Assembly: GCF_003576645.1 (NCBI RefSeq)
Contig: NC_044919.1
Coordinates: 32,602,758 to 32,666,757, forward strand
DNA: 64,000 nucleotides
Direction of reading: 5' to 3'
Source: Ipomoea triloba
Taxonomy: Eukaryota > Streptophyta > Magnoliopsida > Solanales > Convolvulaceae
Program-made: the position numbers and the translations under genes
The notes under the pieces: model-generated
The model's database searches: none
What the model was told of the DNA's origin: nothing
Seen by the model: the letters and a program-made list of their open reading frames with translations, nothing else
Shown: positions 48,309-61,614 of the stretch, in pieces
How positions within the stretch are numbered: position 1 is the stretch's first letter
How the letters are laid out: the number at the start of each line of letters is the position of its first letter

Positions 48309-50097
48309 TTGATGATTAATCTTATTTTCAGCCTTGCTTTATTCATCATAATAATTTGACTTACAAGTAAGCTAGATGCAGATTTGCTTCTGTATAATGC
48401 TGCAAATTCAATGTATGTACAATTCATCTCTATAACATATATCTCATCTATTAATTAACTTTTCTTTTCTTTCTTTTAAATCTTCTTCTTCTTTCTTTTT
48501 AATTGTTTTTTGGGTTTTTCTTTTTGGGTTACATTATTATGATATGAGTTTGGTAACTTTCCTATTCCTTCGGGTCTAATTATGCATGGTAAGAGCATAG
48601 AGGGGAAATCTTAGGATAATCATGCTCCTAAAATTAGGAAATTGTAATATTGGATACTAAATTATAGAAAATCATAATTACTTTCTTGATATTTTTTATA
48701 TATTAATTATAAGTGGGTATGTATAAAGATATATTTCATGAAATATGATAGAATTATAAATTTTCCTCCTCTTAACTCCTTTGTTATTTTCTCCCTTTCA
48801 TTTCTTTTTATTTTTTCTTTCGGAACTTTCACGAGTCTGAAGTGTGAAAAATAAGAGTCAATAACTCAATAATTTAAGATAGTTGGTAAGTGAATGACTA
48901 AATTGAACTACAAGGTCGGAGGTTTACTTTTTCTCAAGTAAAATTCCAACTCTGCAAACGTGACGCATATAGAACTCGAATTAGCTAGTTTCACAATTGT
49001 ACAGATGCCAGATGAAAAACAAAATAAAATAAAAACAAAAAGAGCCAATATCTACTCGAAAGGGCAACTACATGTTACCGTGTCATATTAGAGCTAGCTC
49101 TACTACCTACACTACATTTTTTCATGTATTTTATAATTGAATGATCATTATAATATTATAACTAAGGATAAGAGTGTTACTAGTTACGTTCTCGGTAAAA
49201 TTACTTTTAAAATCTTTTAATTTATAAAAAAATATTAGACAACGCGTGTTATCTAATATTCTAAATAAATTTTGTTTTATGATCTTAGTTAATAAATTAC
49301 ATTCAGAATCCTTGTCAATAAAACCATGATGGAGAGGCAGGCAGCGTTTGACTTTGTGAAGAAACAAACATCCATCGTGGTTATGAACTTTTTTTTACCA
49401 AAAAGTTGAAAAGAAAGAAAGGGATATTCGGTTTGGCAGAAAGATAGGGATCCTAGATAGCTAACATCAAGGTTGTTTCGCTTGTCGTTTAATATTATTT
49501 TTGATTGACATTCATCATTGCTTTTTATGCCCCTTTTAAACTTTTGTCACATGAGATCGACCAACCCATCATTTTGTGCAACTGCATTATATTCATATAT
49601 CATAATAATGGATCAACTAAATTAAAATGTGATTCCACTTGGACTAAAAATTTTCATACTAAGAATAGTGCAACAATCTCATCTTAGATGCTGAATAACT
49701 ACTGTGAATAGAACTGTGCTACAAATTTTCTTGTAAATATTTTTATTCAACATGATCAAGAACTCCTAGACAATCATCATTCCCGCTTTCTTTAATGTAG
49801 AGTATAGTATTTCATGAATGGTATAGTTTAGGTATTCTTCAGCCTACAAAGCACTCGATTTAGAATTGTTATTATATTTGAGTGCTCAAAATTGAAATAA
49901 TTTCATAATAAGTATTTTAACCGATTTAACGCCCCGATACTAAATTAAAGGATATATTTGTCATTACACACACTACTATACCCCTCATATGTAACATTTA
50001 TTTTGGGTATACCTCCGCTCCGATACTAAATTTCTTTGATACGTGTTAGTTAAGCACCTATTTAATTAATTATTACCATATATGATAATGGAAGGCT
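48309..50097. other. SMR 3' flank and gene-free DNA
   Basis: The 3' UTR likely covers about 200 bp. The rest is AT-rich and I recognise no gene. Confidence 0.5.
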
Positions 50098-50235
50098 TTT
50101 TTTTTCTTTTTTTTTCTTTTGAGTGCGACTGACTCTGTTACAATGTAGTATTTTACAAAGAGTCAACAGTTGCTTTCACTGAGACTGGGAGTGTAAACCG
50201 GAACACCGGATGCCACTAGACCACAAGGTCTTTGG
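50098..50235 (-). repeat. tRNA-derived SINE-like repeat, family B, with A-tail
   Basis: Minus strand: GTGGTCTAGTGGCATCCGG (box A-like), then a Pol III-like box B region, TTGACTCTTTGTAAAATAC, GTAACAGAGTC and an A-rich tail (the T-run at 50098-50119). Confidence 0.65.
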
Positions 50236-50699
50236 CGATAATGGAAGTTATTATCAGTTAAGTATATATATTCGTAAATAATGAGCTTGTAATGTTCTTC
50301 TTGGCGGCTTAATCAAATGGTTAATAAAAATGTGGCCGGCCGGCCACCGATATGATGATAGTATTCAATTAATATACGGCGGTTAATTAAATGACAAAGG
50401 TAACGTAACAACAACATTAAACACGCGAAATCATATGGTAAAGGAAAATTTGAGGGAAAATAATATTGGAAGTGTCCTCAAAGCATGACAAGAATGTACC
50501 CTTGTCGTAGGGCAAAATGCAGATACATGCAAATGGCCTTACTGTAATAATAACCGCATTCACCGGCAATATGTATGACTTGCACTAACTATTGCTTGCT
50601 TTACATGCATGTTGTCCGGCCTTGCGCCTTGTACAAAAGGAATCCTAGGCTTGTACGTACATGATGAATATACTTTTCTTTGGTGAACCTAGGTTAGGG
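50236..50699. other. Gene-free interval
   Basis: AT-rich; palindromic GGCCGGCCGGCC near 50334. No gene recognised. Confidence 0.45.
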
Positions 50700-51260
50700 A
50701 AAACAATACTTTTGGAAATGATTTTATTATTGGTCAATTTATTATATTAAAAGTGTAGGAGGATATTTATTTACAATGATGTAAAGAGTCTCAGTCATAA
50801 TAGGAATATGATAACAATAATACAGAAAAAGAGAGAATGAATTCTATTATGCCTATAGTATAGAGTCCTAATACATCCCCTCAAGTTTAAGATTTTCTAG
50901 GGAGAACATTAAGTTTGTCTCTTACACCGTTTAAGCTTGTTGTGGTTAGTGACTTGGTGAAGATATCAATCAGGTGGTCTTTAATTTTTGTAGATATATA
51001 GTTTACTTGTAACTCTTTTGATGCTACTTTGTCATGAACAAAATAGTAGTCATTGGGTTGAATAATTGTCACAGGTTCTTTAGTGGTTAATAATGAGGAG
51101 ATCAGATCATCGCGCATACTCAGAGCGAATGCCTTTGAATAGATAGAGATTATATTAATCCAAACTAATTAGTTGACCTACTTCTGCAAGAAGGCGATTT
51201 AAAACCTTAACTTTGCTAAGATACTCCCTCACAGTGGAATCCCTTGGCACAAAAACTACA
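50700..51260 (-). mobile_element. Ty1/copia retrotransposon relic, internally deleted
   Basis: On the minus strand, a gag-like segment (about 51255-51170; REYLSKVKVLNRLLAEVGQ) is followed by the RNase H end of the polyprotein (51117-50887; FVHDKVASKELQVNYIS, IFTKSL, RDKLNVL). Next come a polypurine tract ACTTGAGGGGA (50886-50876) and an LTR start TGTATTAGG at 50875. The protease, integrase and reverse transcriptase are absent. The outer LTR end is not resolved; 50700 is nominal. Confidence 0.7.
50887..51117 (-). pseudogene. copia polyprotein fragment, RNase H C-terminus
   Basis: A 76-codon remnant matching the extreme C-terminus of Ty1/copia Pol: a D-YYFVHDKVASKEL motif, an ADIFTK-like IDIFTKSL and RDKLNVLP before the stop. 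Only the last part of the domain remains, so it is not functional. Confidence 0.75.
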
Positions 51261-52601
51261 TTGACTATGGAGATTCAAATATTGTGCCCTATAAGAAGAT
51301 TAGAAGACCCAGGATTAAATGTAAATGGGCCTTCCATTTCTTCTCCAGACAAAAGTACACGGAGCGGAGGCTATAATGTAAAGCTAAAAGCTCAAATGCT
51401 TGTTTGAAAAAGGTGTCTGCAAATCGGTTTGGGCCAGATTTGGGGAGTGCAGGCCATTTGATTCATGGAAAAAGGAGCAACTAGCAGCCCAAGAGGCAGC
51501 ACAATCATTCAACGCCTAATGGAAGATCAAATCATTTTCACTCACATTGGATCCCTGCATCGTCTCCATCACCGTACCTGCCCCAAACGCGCCTTTGTCC
51601 ATAATGGGTTCTCTCTGAACCCGCAGAAAATGACCTTCTATCCAATGGGCCACTCCCCACGCCCATTTTTTCTTCCTTTGCAGGTCAAAAGCTTCAATCA
51701 TTTCCATTTCTGAAAAAGAGACTACAAGCCGGTACTCTCATGTCTCTATTGGATCAATTTGATGGATTTAGTGGGTGCAATTGCAGGTAGGAAATCTGTC
51801 CATTTACTTTAACCTCATTCATGGAATCATGGGAGAAAGTTTGATGAAATTTATTGTCAAGAACCGGTTTTTTGTTCCTTAAATCTTACTTTAGTTGAGC
51901 CCTAGACATGGTTCTGAATGTCTGAATATATAATTTCAAGATTCTCTCGTGAATCGGGTAAAGCTTTGCATGTATGACAAGCCAGACAGGGAAAACTAAT
52001 AAACCCTAGAGGCCAAGAGATTTGCATTTGGTGGGGAGTATCTATCTTTTTGTTAATAATGCCATTAATTTGACTAGGACAGTCAAGGTTTGGAACAGCT
52101 TTGGCTACTTTATTAGCAGCCTTGACAACATTTGCATCTGTTTACGGGGTTTTATGTTTGTCTGCTTTATCCACCTTTTTCTACACATAATTATTCTCCT
52201 GTTTCTTATTGGCATCAATAGAACAAAAGCAATCAACAGCTTCTCCACATTACTACTGCATAGGAATGATAAGTTCTTTCCTGCATCATTAGCCCTTCTT
52301 TTTTGACTCCATTTCCCCCCTTTGTTTCTTAAGACCCCATCTTCTATCTCTGCATGTAAAGCATCTTTCTTTTGTTAATCTTCACTTCACTGCATTTTTT
52401 CTGCTTGGTGGAATAAACTTAGGATATGACACCTCTTCTTTGGTGTGGCTGGTGATATCTTATCCTAGGATCCTATGCTAGGTAACCTCACTGATTGTTT
52501 GTCATTAGGCATTGAGGTTGTAAGTGATTGCTTTGTGTGTATCTAACTGATTGAAAATCATTTCAAGACAGAAGGGCAAAAGTAGTAGTACAGTGGTGCC
52601 T
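51261..52601. other. Region upstream of the unknown 216-aa gene
   Basis: Moderately GC-rich between 51290 and 51720 with short frames on both strands, none recognised. May contain non-coding leader exons of the gene at 52602 or old transposon DNA. Confidence 0.4.
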
Positions 52602-54449
52602 ATGGCTCAGCAGGTACTATGTTGTCTTGACCCTCATTGTTTGGGAATAACCCATATGGGTTGCTTGGCTTGTTGTAGATCAGTTTTCTGAAGCTGGGTA
52701 CTGAGTTTGTGAAGCCTCTTGCACACTCTTGTCCTTATCTTTGTGTATTTTTTTAATTTTTTTTTTATTTTTGGATTTTTTAAATCTTTTCTTCAAAAGA
52801 TTGAATGATTTGATTTGATGGATTGCAGGAAGGAGGGTGGCCTCTAGGTCTGCAGCCTCTGAATTTAAGGGTAGGGGTAGTGAGAAACAGAGACTACTTG
52901 TCTGGATCAACATCTTTCAACACTTTACTCAGTGAGTCCCCTGCTTCCTCTACAGATTCCTCCTCGGACTTGGACAGTGAGGTCAGTTCCATTCTTGAAA
53001 TAGTTAAAATACTTTTTCTTTTCTTTTCTCTTTTATAGATTCCCTAAATTATTAGTTTTAGTAATATATATATTTGTGTTTTGAATCCTGCACTTTCTTG
53101 TATTCCTGCTCAATGTGACAAGACACAACATGAATACCTAATAACATCTGTTACCACAAGCACAAGTTAGTTTGGTTATCTAATTCTTTCATAAAGATAA
53201 TGGAGCCCCATTTTTGTTACACTAATATCCATCATTTTGGCTTAGATTAATTCTGTTTCGTATGAATTAGTGACTAATTACTACTTAATCGGATATTCAA
53301 TCTTCATCTTTAAGTAGAAGTAACACGGTTTCACCCCGGAGGAGGACGATCCAGTTTCTACCCTTTATCAGAAGTTCAGAACTTTATTGCTGCTCTGGAA
53401 CTGTCGTTCTGCTCATTCATGTGTAATGGAAGTAACATGTTTCACCCGTGAATGTACCTTGACATGAAATCGATGACATTACATATCTGAATACTTAGTG
53501 GAAGTGACAAGTTTTACCTCAGTTGTCCTTGCTTGTGAAGTTTCAGTCTTTGTTCACGCTTGGCTGACACAAGTACTAGGATTTGGGAATGAATATAGAG
53601 GCCAAATTACTCAACAAATACTAATTGGATTTTAATCCTTGTTCTGTGTTTTGTTCCCAGGCCATGTATAACAGTGTAACTCTAATAACCGGGAAAGAGA
53701 ATGCAACTTGGCAAGATATACACCTCCCGTTGTGTCTATCTAGGGAATGATCATTAGCTATTTGACATGCCATAGTGTATTCAAGAAGAGTTTGTGTTTG
53801 AGTCTTAACTGGTATCTTGTTATAATGTTGTGTTCAGAAAGTTGAATTGTAATTTGAAGTTTGAACAGGAAGTTGGTTTTTGCTCCAATGTTATCTTGTC
53901 GACTTAAGTAATCATAACTTAAACGAGTGGAAATGTGATTTTTTGATTTGCATGGAAATGCAGTCCACAGGGTCATTCTTCCATGACAGGAGCACAACCC
54001 TAGGAAGCCTAATTGGTGTTTCCAGAATCGTTAACCTCTCGAGAAGATCAACGAGGGCAAGACCCTCGAGTGTCGAAGCCAATCAAGCAGTCCAAAAGAA
54101 TTACACTAGGAGGTCCGGAGCTGCCTGGTGCTTCTCATTGTGCCCAAGAAACAGCACTGATGCCGAGAGCGCCATAAGAAGCAACACTGCATCGCTCGGC
54201 CATTTTCTAGCTGTGGAAAGAAGGGCTGCAAATGGGCACAGGAGAAGCCACCATAGCCCTCTCATCTACGGGCCAGACGAATACGCTTTGGTGCAGCACG
54301 ATAGAGAGTCGAATTCACTCTTCGCAAATGACCGCATTGCCCCTCCCCAGCTGAGTCCATGGGCTGGAAGGGCCCAGGGAAACAGGTCTTTAGACACTGA
54401 ACAAGATCAGGGTGTTCCACTGGTATTGTTCCCATGCATTTGTGGTTAA
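52602..54449 (+). CDS. Plant protein of unknown function, 216 aa
   Basis: Three coding exons with consistent GT-AG junctions, all phase 0: 52602-52613 (12 nt, MAQQ), 52829-52981, 53964-54449. Seen: QEGGWPLGLQPLNLRVG near the N-terminus, then a Ser-rich SESPASSTDSSSDLDSE, STGSFFHDRSTTLGSLIGVS, and a basic NLSRRSTRARPS. The C-terminal half is polar, probably disordered, and ends VLFPCICG. The GWPLGLQPLN and TGSFFHD...LGSLIGVS blocks recur in plant proteins I remember without a named function, so this is likely a real conserved gene. No signal peptide, membrane segment or catalytic motif is visible. The tiny first exon means gene finders may miss the start. Confidence 0.8.
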
Positions 54450-56670
54450 ACTTTGTGGTCAAAGGATTAGTATGATGTTGATTCCTTATTAGACCCTTTA
54501 CTTTTCAATTCACATTTTTCCCATTGTTTGTTTTGTTAGGTCTGGAATTGCTAAAAAAAATTACTCCTTTGTAGTGATGTTGAAACATATTTTTGTCATC
54601 TACTTCACAGGATTGAGTATTTATCGAAAAAAACACGACTCTGTGATTAGTAAACTCACAAGAACTTCAAGAACAGATATATAATGTATCAGGTGAGACT
54701 CGAGCCTGACATCTTATTTTAAATATCAACTTAATCACACGCAATGCGATGCGATCACACAGGTGTTTGGTTTTGTATCAAAGATTTGAAATTGAAAGAT
54801 AAACACAGACAGATCTGATCACACATGAGGTTTGTTGAATGGTCTGTGTTTTTATGTATTTGTCGTACTACACACGTCCTATAAAAGCTTCATCTTCCGG
54901 TCGGATCATGTGAACTTTCAACCTTTTTTTGGTGGCACCCAAATGTCAAGAAATGTTTGTTTCTGTGTCACATCAATGTTTTGCCACCTGCTACAGATAT
55001 TTTCAGCTTTCAATTCTTGAATATTCATAATTTATGTTTAACAGACGAAATTTATTAAAGAATGGTTGAGCCGCTGTGGAAGAGATGACGATATCTTTGT
55101 GAATAAATCATAAATTTAAAAAGGCAGTCTGCAGATAATTGGCTTAATTTGTTCTTATGTAATCATGTTCTTGTTACACGCACAACATTCTCCAATTAAA
55201 CATCATTAAATTAATCTTACAACAATTGCAAATATCTTTTACTCATTAAATATCCTCTCTTTTTAAAATGCTTTTATATTAAAAAGTAAAAAATAAAAAA
55301 TTCAACCCTTCATGTGGACTATGAAAAGGAACCTCTCTTGTTGATTATGGCTATCCAGCATACAAGTCAGCAATCATCCGCATTCCACATTTAGACCGGG
55401 TCTTGCAAGGCATTTAAAAATATGACTATACCTCGTTTAAAAATGAAGGGGGATAGCATAAATTTGACCAAAAGTAAAAATTTAGAGTTACACTACCAAA
55501 ATGTAAATAAGAAAACAACAATTCGCCCTTGACGCAAAGATTCAAACCCATGATCTTTGAGATGACTCTGATATCAAATTGAAACATACCCTCTATCTCA
55601 ACTAAAAGTCGATAGTTAGATTGTACATTTATGTTTATATATTATTTATTATGCTTAACAATGTGTATGCTGATATCTATTTGAGACCAACCAAGAAAGA
55701 CACCCATCAGGCATCACTTTTATATGGATTCATCGATTTAATGAACACACCATCCGTCAAACATAGATAGATTATAGATATACGTGCAGTGTTTACCTAC
55801 GATACATCCCTTTCATAAATATCAACAAACGTATGAAAACAAAAAGCCTAACTGTAACTTGGGACCCTCAATTATGTTTGGTGGCCTTTCTTCACCAAAC
55901 CACTTCACATTCATCTTTCATCACACATCTAGTTTCATTCTGCCCATTGCTAACAATCCCATTCCAATCAACTTTGTTTACATCGTCAACAGTTTATTGG
56001 ATTTCAAAATTCACTAAATTTAAAATTATGTATTTTCCTCCTTAGCTTCCATCCCCACCAGTCTGAGATCATCAGATCATGGCTTCTGGGTCCCATGGCG
56101 GCTAAACCTTACCTTATTTGAACCAGAAAAGAAACATGTTCACATGACAGCCAACAGAGCAAACAAAGATTTTCACTTGCATCTTATATTGTTTAATATA
56201 TTATATGATGATGATGATGATACAACACATCATCTTCCATTCATTTCTTACAGTAATTGGGGGGAGAGAAGATAAAACAATACACCTCACAGTTCACACC
56301 AAAGCACTAATACAGAAAGGGATGGGCTAAGGTGGAAGGAAATGAAGAATGGTGAGGATTTTAGGTAGGAGAGGAAAGAATATGGAATAGATGAAGGATT
56401 AAGAATGCTTGATCTAACTCGGTGGCTAACAGCACCAACCTTCTTCAGCTGAAGTAAATAGAAATTTACAACAAATATCGCAACCCACACAAATAATAAT
56501 CACCAACCAGGAGCTCGCAATCATTTTAGCTTTGCTTATTCCCCAAATCTACAAAAGGGATTGAGAGGGAGAGAGAGCTATAATAGATATATACCACTTG
56601 TGCAGCAAGACCCCACATTGAATTCTTGATTGCCAAGTTGGAGATCTTTGAGTACTAAATTTGATGGCTA
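54450..56670. other. Interval between the unknown gene and XBAT31-like, no gene
   Basis: No gene recognised. Contains a dispersed repeat at 55540-55665 related to 62470-62580. The right 500 bp are probably the 3' UTR and downstream region of the XBAT31-like gene and hold a (GAT)n run at 56207-56221. Confidence 0.5.
55540..55665 (+). repeat. Dispersed repeat shared with 62470-62580
   Basis: GACTCTGATATCAAATTGAAA, then CTCAACTAAAAG, TTAGATTGTACATTTATGTT and TATATTATTTATTATGC, in the same order as at 62470. An upstream TTCAAACCCATGATC is box B-like in inverse. Probably transposon-derived. Confidence 0.5.
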
Positions 56671-59336
56671 TCAATCGAGGCTTAATGGCTTATCAATCAT
56701 GTCGTTTTCATCAGCAATCCTGCCCGATCCACGGTTGGTCACTTTGCTGAATGATCCCACTGCCGATAGCCCCTTGAAGCTACTACTGCCCTCGCTCAGG
56801 TTTCGGGATCTCCTAGACTTCCTCACCTTTGAGTAGGCATCGTGATCGCTGTCGTCATTGTTAACCTTTATGACCGTTAATTGTGCAATGCTGCTTCGGC
56901 AGAAAGGGCATAAAGGCGCAGCGGTAACGGTTGTGGTCGGGTTTGGTTTGTTATGGCAACACAAAGCGAGTACACATTGTGCGCACATCTGATGGCCACA
57001 GTCTTGTACCTCAATCGTGCAGAGTTGATCAAAGCAAATGCAACATAGTTCTGAATCACTGGCCTGCATAGATAAAAATCTCGGAGTGAATACTACTCTT
57101 TCCATAATTAGAAAGGATGCAGCTTTTACAAGTTTTACTCGCTATAATTTCCACTTGAAGCTATGCTTATGGAAATTTCGACAAAAATGGTCAGTATCTA
57201 ACAACTGCAAAATCCCCAAGCAATGTGAAAATCATTGCTTTGTTTAAGCATTATGACAAGCCACTGTTAGAGACCATATTGGTATTAATTGGGATTCCAA
57301 CAAACTTTGCCTATGTTGCAGAGTTTCTGAGTCTTCCCGCAACTCAACCAACTAAATATATTTTACCAAGATTGGATAGGAAATTATAAAGTTTAAGCAA
57401 GAGTATACCCCTATCCTAGGCAATAGGTTTCGACTTTCGATTCATCTTAGACAAACATAACACTCACTTTCATTTAATCCATTTATTTGCAAGGTTAAAA
57501 TCACAATCGTCAAAGGCCAGAAAAAAAACTCCTCTCCTATAGGGGATGGTTATTTAATTTACCTCCGAAATACAGTCTTCGATCCCCGCTTCAGAATGAG
57601 ATGGAGAAGGTAGCATGTACGATGTCCCCTTTAAAATATTCTTTTCCCTCTCTTTATTTGCATCCATCAGAGCACGCTCTAACAACGCTTTTGCCTCTTC
57701 ATTTAGCTCACTAATGAACTTCAGAGGTGAAGGCCATACAATCGGCTCTGCAGATGAGGGATTCAGCAAAGCCGCACACGTCCTGTGGTTATGCCTAAAA
57801 GCAACTGTATATGGTATTCTCCTGTAAACACAATCAATATTCAATTAAAATTTAAAAAGCTTCATAAAACCAACGATAGGTCTTCATAACTCATAAATCA
57901 CAAAACTATAAAATTCTTAGCCAATAATAGCACTGTGGATATCAACGAAAGAGTGAAATAGACACTGCTAGAGACAAACATAAGCAAGAATCACTATTTA
58001 GTGGTAGGCATTCTGAATTTCTGATGAGGGGATAAAGTTAAAACCGAATACTTAATATAACTAATATATTACTTCAGAAATAGGATATCTCCAATTCTCC
58101 ATGCTTTTACTATAGCTGCAGTATTATCCCTACCAATCACAAAGATTTGTGCAAAGAGGGAAAGATTAGTACCCACAAGCGTCTCTTTGAAGTCGATCTG
58201 CACCCCATGCCAACAATTCACGGATACAATCAAGAGATCCCCCTCTTGCAGCCAAATGAAGAGGAGTGCTGCCTGGAAAACTGTAACACAAGATTTCTCA
58301 ATCCAAAACTCTAAAGGAAATTAAAACTAGGAACCAAAGAACAAAAATTAAAGTTTCGATATAACTACCCATAATTTCCAGTTGATGCACAAACCAAAGC
58401 TCCATTGTTCAATAACATATGAACACATTCGGGCCGTCTCTGACGAGAAGCCAAGTGCAAAGGTGTTGCCCCCTTTCCATCCCTAACATTCACAAATCTG
58501 GCATACCCCCTGGGATTATTTTATTCAACCACAAGATTAGAAAGTTCTTTATAAAAACTCAATCCATAAAAGGAAAGAATCACACAAAGAAACTAAATCT
58601 TCAGCTAGATGCTAACCAAGAAGCAGCAACATGGGATGTACGAGCCGAAGAGAGAATTGCTTTAAGGCAATCAGAATGGCCATAGTAAGCAGCATAGTGC
58701 AAGCAAGTTCGGCCATGAAGTGAATCAAACTTTAATATCTGTTAAATTTTCCAAGATCAGCCACACGTTCAAATTAATACTATAAATGGAATGAAATGGA
58801 GTATGGTTAGTTTAGCTTACATTGGCCCCAGCTTCGATGAGCTTTTGCACACAATCGATCTTTCCATGCATTGCAGCCAGCATCAATGGAGTCTAAACCA
58901 TCCAAAATCACCCAAAAAAAGAACACCATCAGCAATCATTAGGAAAAAAATTAGGAAAAGAAAAAACAGAGAAAATCCACAATTTTTCCAAACTGGTCAG
59001 AAACAGAACCTGCTTGTGGCGATTCAACAAATCTGGATTAACAGATCGGTTTAAGAGCACAGTAACGACCTGAAAAGGGAATCAATAAAAACGCCCATAA
59101 GAACAGCAAGTAACCAAGTTTTGAGTGATAAAGATTGAGAATTTCCAAGAACCCACCTCGATCTGGCCATTGGCGGCGGCTATATGCAGAGCGGAGTGGC
59201 GATCATACACCGTGGTGTGGTGGATGAGACCCGGTTCTCTCCCCAACACCGTCTCCACCGTCTCCACATCTCCACACTGCACGGCGGTGAACAGCCCGTG
59301 CTCATCACTCGTTCTGCAACTCAGCCCCTGACCCAT
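56671..59336 (-). CDS. XBAT31: XBAT31-like ankyrin-repeat RING E3 ubiquitin ligase
   Basis: E3 ligase of the XB3/XBAT family. Eight exons on the minus strand: 59336-59157, 59069-59010, 58892-58821, 58738-58617, 58509-58369, 58280-58173, 57821-57563, 57063-56671; all GT-AG with consistent phases, about 444 aa. The N-terminus MGQGLSC fits myristoylation and palmitoylation. Ankyrin repeats cover about residues 12-240 (HSALHIAAANGQIE, TPLMLAAMHGKIDC, TCLHYAAYYGHSDC, TPLHLASRQRRPEC, TPLHLAARGGSLDC). A linker LNPSSAEPIVWPSPLKFISE follows. The C3HC4 RING uses C321, C324, C336, H338, C341, C344, C366 and C369. The tail GSSSFKGLSAVGSF...GRIADENDMIDKP matches the clade. Arabidopsis XBAT31 is about 456 aa. 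A further in-frame Met 25 codons upstream (59411) is less likely, since it would bury the lipidation site. Confidence 0.93.
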
Positions 59337-60909
59337 TCCTAAAGCTGCGATCTTTTTTCGCGGCGGGGGGAGACGAAGCCCAGAAGAGGAGGAATGGCAC
59401 CCCTGCACCACGGCGGCTTGGGCAGAGGGGAGTGGTGGCGGAATTACAAAGTGTGAGCTCCTACATATTTAATGCCGGTTATGGGCGTCTGTAAAGGAGA
59501 CTTTGGAGGACTTGGGAGTTGTGTGCGTGACTGCGTGTTTTCAAGTTTGGGAGCCCCTGCCCCTGCCCATAAAGGGTAAAATGGTAAAATTCTTAGTCGG
59601 AACGAGGTGTGAAGGCTCTTGGAGTGGTGGATTCAATAGATAAAGATTGTTAATTTATAATTACAAGATTATGAATTTAACAATTTTGGGGCTCAGTATA
59701 GTTGGTTCGTCACTTATAAGTCATGACTGAAAACCAATAAGATCTGATAGGTGAATTGATTGTGTGACTTAGAATTTATCTTTTCGTGTTAATTCTTGGG
59801 GCCGAGCCAAACCAAGTTGAACATAAGATTAAAAAAAAAATCTAATATATTAAAAAATTTGGGAAAAAGGGCAGCTGACCGTGACAGAGAAACGCAGAAA
59901 CCGGGAACAGGGCCTGACAGACGGGCAGCAGTCAGATATTTTCTCGGGCAGTTACAGATTCCACAAATAATAAACCCACTCCCTCGTTCTTACCGTCTGT
60001 TTGGTCCACTGTCCAAACCAGAATTTTTTCTAACTTTCAACACCGAATTTGGCGTTTCACTGTTTTTGACTACGACACATCTCCGCCGTTGAAACCGTTG
60101 GTTCTTGCACCACAGCCGCCGGATAACCTATGACCCTTTCCTTAGAAACAATTTATTACAGAGTAAATGTCAATCCGGAGATTATATGGCCAGAATTTAC
60201 GTATGATTCCTTCTAACCTTCCCCACAGTGCTTCAATCATATCAACCCAGAGACTGAAGTCAGAAATATTTGTACACCGGTAACTTTTCTGATCAAAAAT
60301 GCATGGCTTATAGGGGACTGCAAGGTAACTCCAAGACTGAATTTTTACTGCAGGTACTTACCGTTACAGCAGTAATTAATTATTTTTTTTTTTGAAAATG
60401 CAGTAATTAAATTAGTTACCCCCAAAGGATTGAAGTGTGGAGTACTGGGATTCCTGTTGATTGCTGAAATCTCAAGCAATTATGAAGAGATGGATAGATG
60501 GTGATGGAGGAATATGTGCCTTACCAAGATAGTCATTTGTTAAACAAAAAGATTGCGAGACATAGATTTTGAAGGCTTAAAATTAATCTGGCATAAGCTG
60601 ATAAATCTAATGTAAAAAAAAAAAAAATTAAAAAAAACTAAAAAAAAAAATAGAAAACATAAAACAAAACAAAATAAAAAGGTTGTGCTTTACTGTCCAT
60701 CCCAGGATGGATAACGCATGATGGGTGAGAATGGACTAAGAAAGCAAAAAGCTTTAGCAGGGATAATCCATCAGAGTAAAGGGAATGTATTAACCATTTT
60801 AACGCAAAGTATATGCCACCATTACAGTTTCACAATTAAGCTATTGTATACTTGGCCTGTTTCATTTGAAGTTGCATCTTTATGGTAGCAAACAGGACAT
60901 GAATTTCAT
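59337..60909. other. XBAT31-like 5' flank and gene-free DNA
   Basis: The first 200 bp are the leader and promoter region. A 98-codon frame at 59796-60092 is rejected as a gene. Several poly-A runs lie near 60614-60650. Confidence 0.5.
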
Positions 60910-61100
60910 GTGGTAATCTTTGGTCAAGCAGGGGACTTATTAATCATAAATTCGACTCTTTGTATGAGTGGTCTATTGGTTTTCTCAAATTAAGTGAGTC
61001 AGTTATGAAATAATCTAAGCTAGTTTGGTCTTTTGTTAACTAAAGTTACTGCAGGTTGGCTTCACTCAAAACACACTTTCAAATAGCGACGATAGATTTT
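60910..61100 (+). repeat. SINE-like repeat family A
   Basis: TTGGTCAAGCAGGGG, box B-like AAATTCGACTC, GTGGTCTATTGG, CAGTTATGAAATAATCTAAGC, GGTCTTTTGTTAACTAAAG and CAAATAGCGAC follow the family order seen at 33180-33370. Confidence 0.55.
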
Positions 61101-61571
61101 CTATAGGTAAATCAAAGAGTACAAAACATATGTAAATTATATTTTGTTAATATTATAATTTCAAAGATGATTTAAAGTTGTTCTAGATTTTCTTTTAAAA
61201 AATAAAAGATAAAAGATAAGGCCTTCTCCATAGTCAACAACACCATCAGCAATATTAAATATTGAATAAAAGACACTTCATGATTTTTCAACTATGTATC
61301 TATTTGGAAAAAATTTATTCCACATTTAATTAGATACTACATAACACATTACGGAGTAATACATAGTAATATTTTCTCCTTTAATATGAAGTTGTATTTT
61401 AGGAATTAAAGCATTTTACATTTGTACATAGATGGTAGAGTGAGACGAATTCTTTTAATATTACAATAGGGCTTAAACTTTAAAGAATTACTAAAGATAT
61501 AACTTCTTGTAATTAAGTGACCATCCACATGAAATATAAAATAGACTACATATAAATTTCATGATTTTAAT

Positions 61572-61574
<3 letters not shown>

Positions 61575-61613
<39 letters not shown>
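61575..61613. repeat. (TA)n microsatellite
   Basis: Uninterrupted TA dinucleotides. Confidence 0.95.

Positions 61614-61614
<1 letters not shown>

Noticed and set aside
58280..58369. Alternative splice acceptors for XBAT31-like exon 6 (at CCAG or GCAG)
   Set aside because: One breaks the frame and the other drops the conserved PGSTPLH lead-in. The acceptor TTACAG|T at 58280 keeps the frame and the family sequence.
59796..60092. 98-codon plus-strand frame
   Set aside because: No family resemblance; it begins in an A-rich tract upstream of the XBAT31-like gene and lacks coding character.
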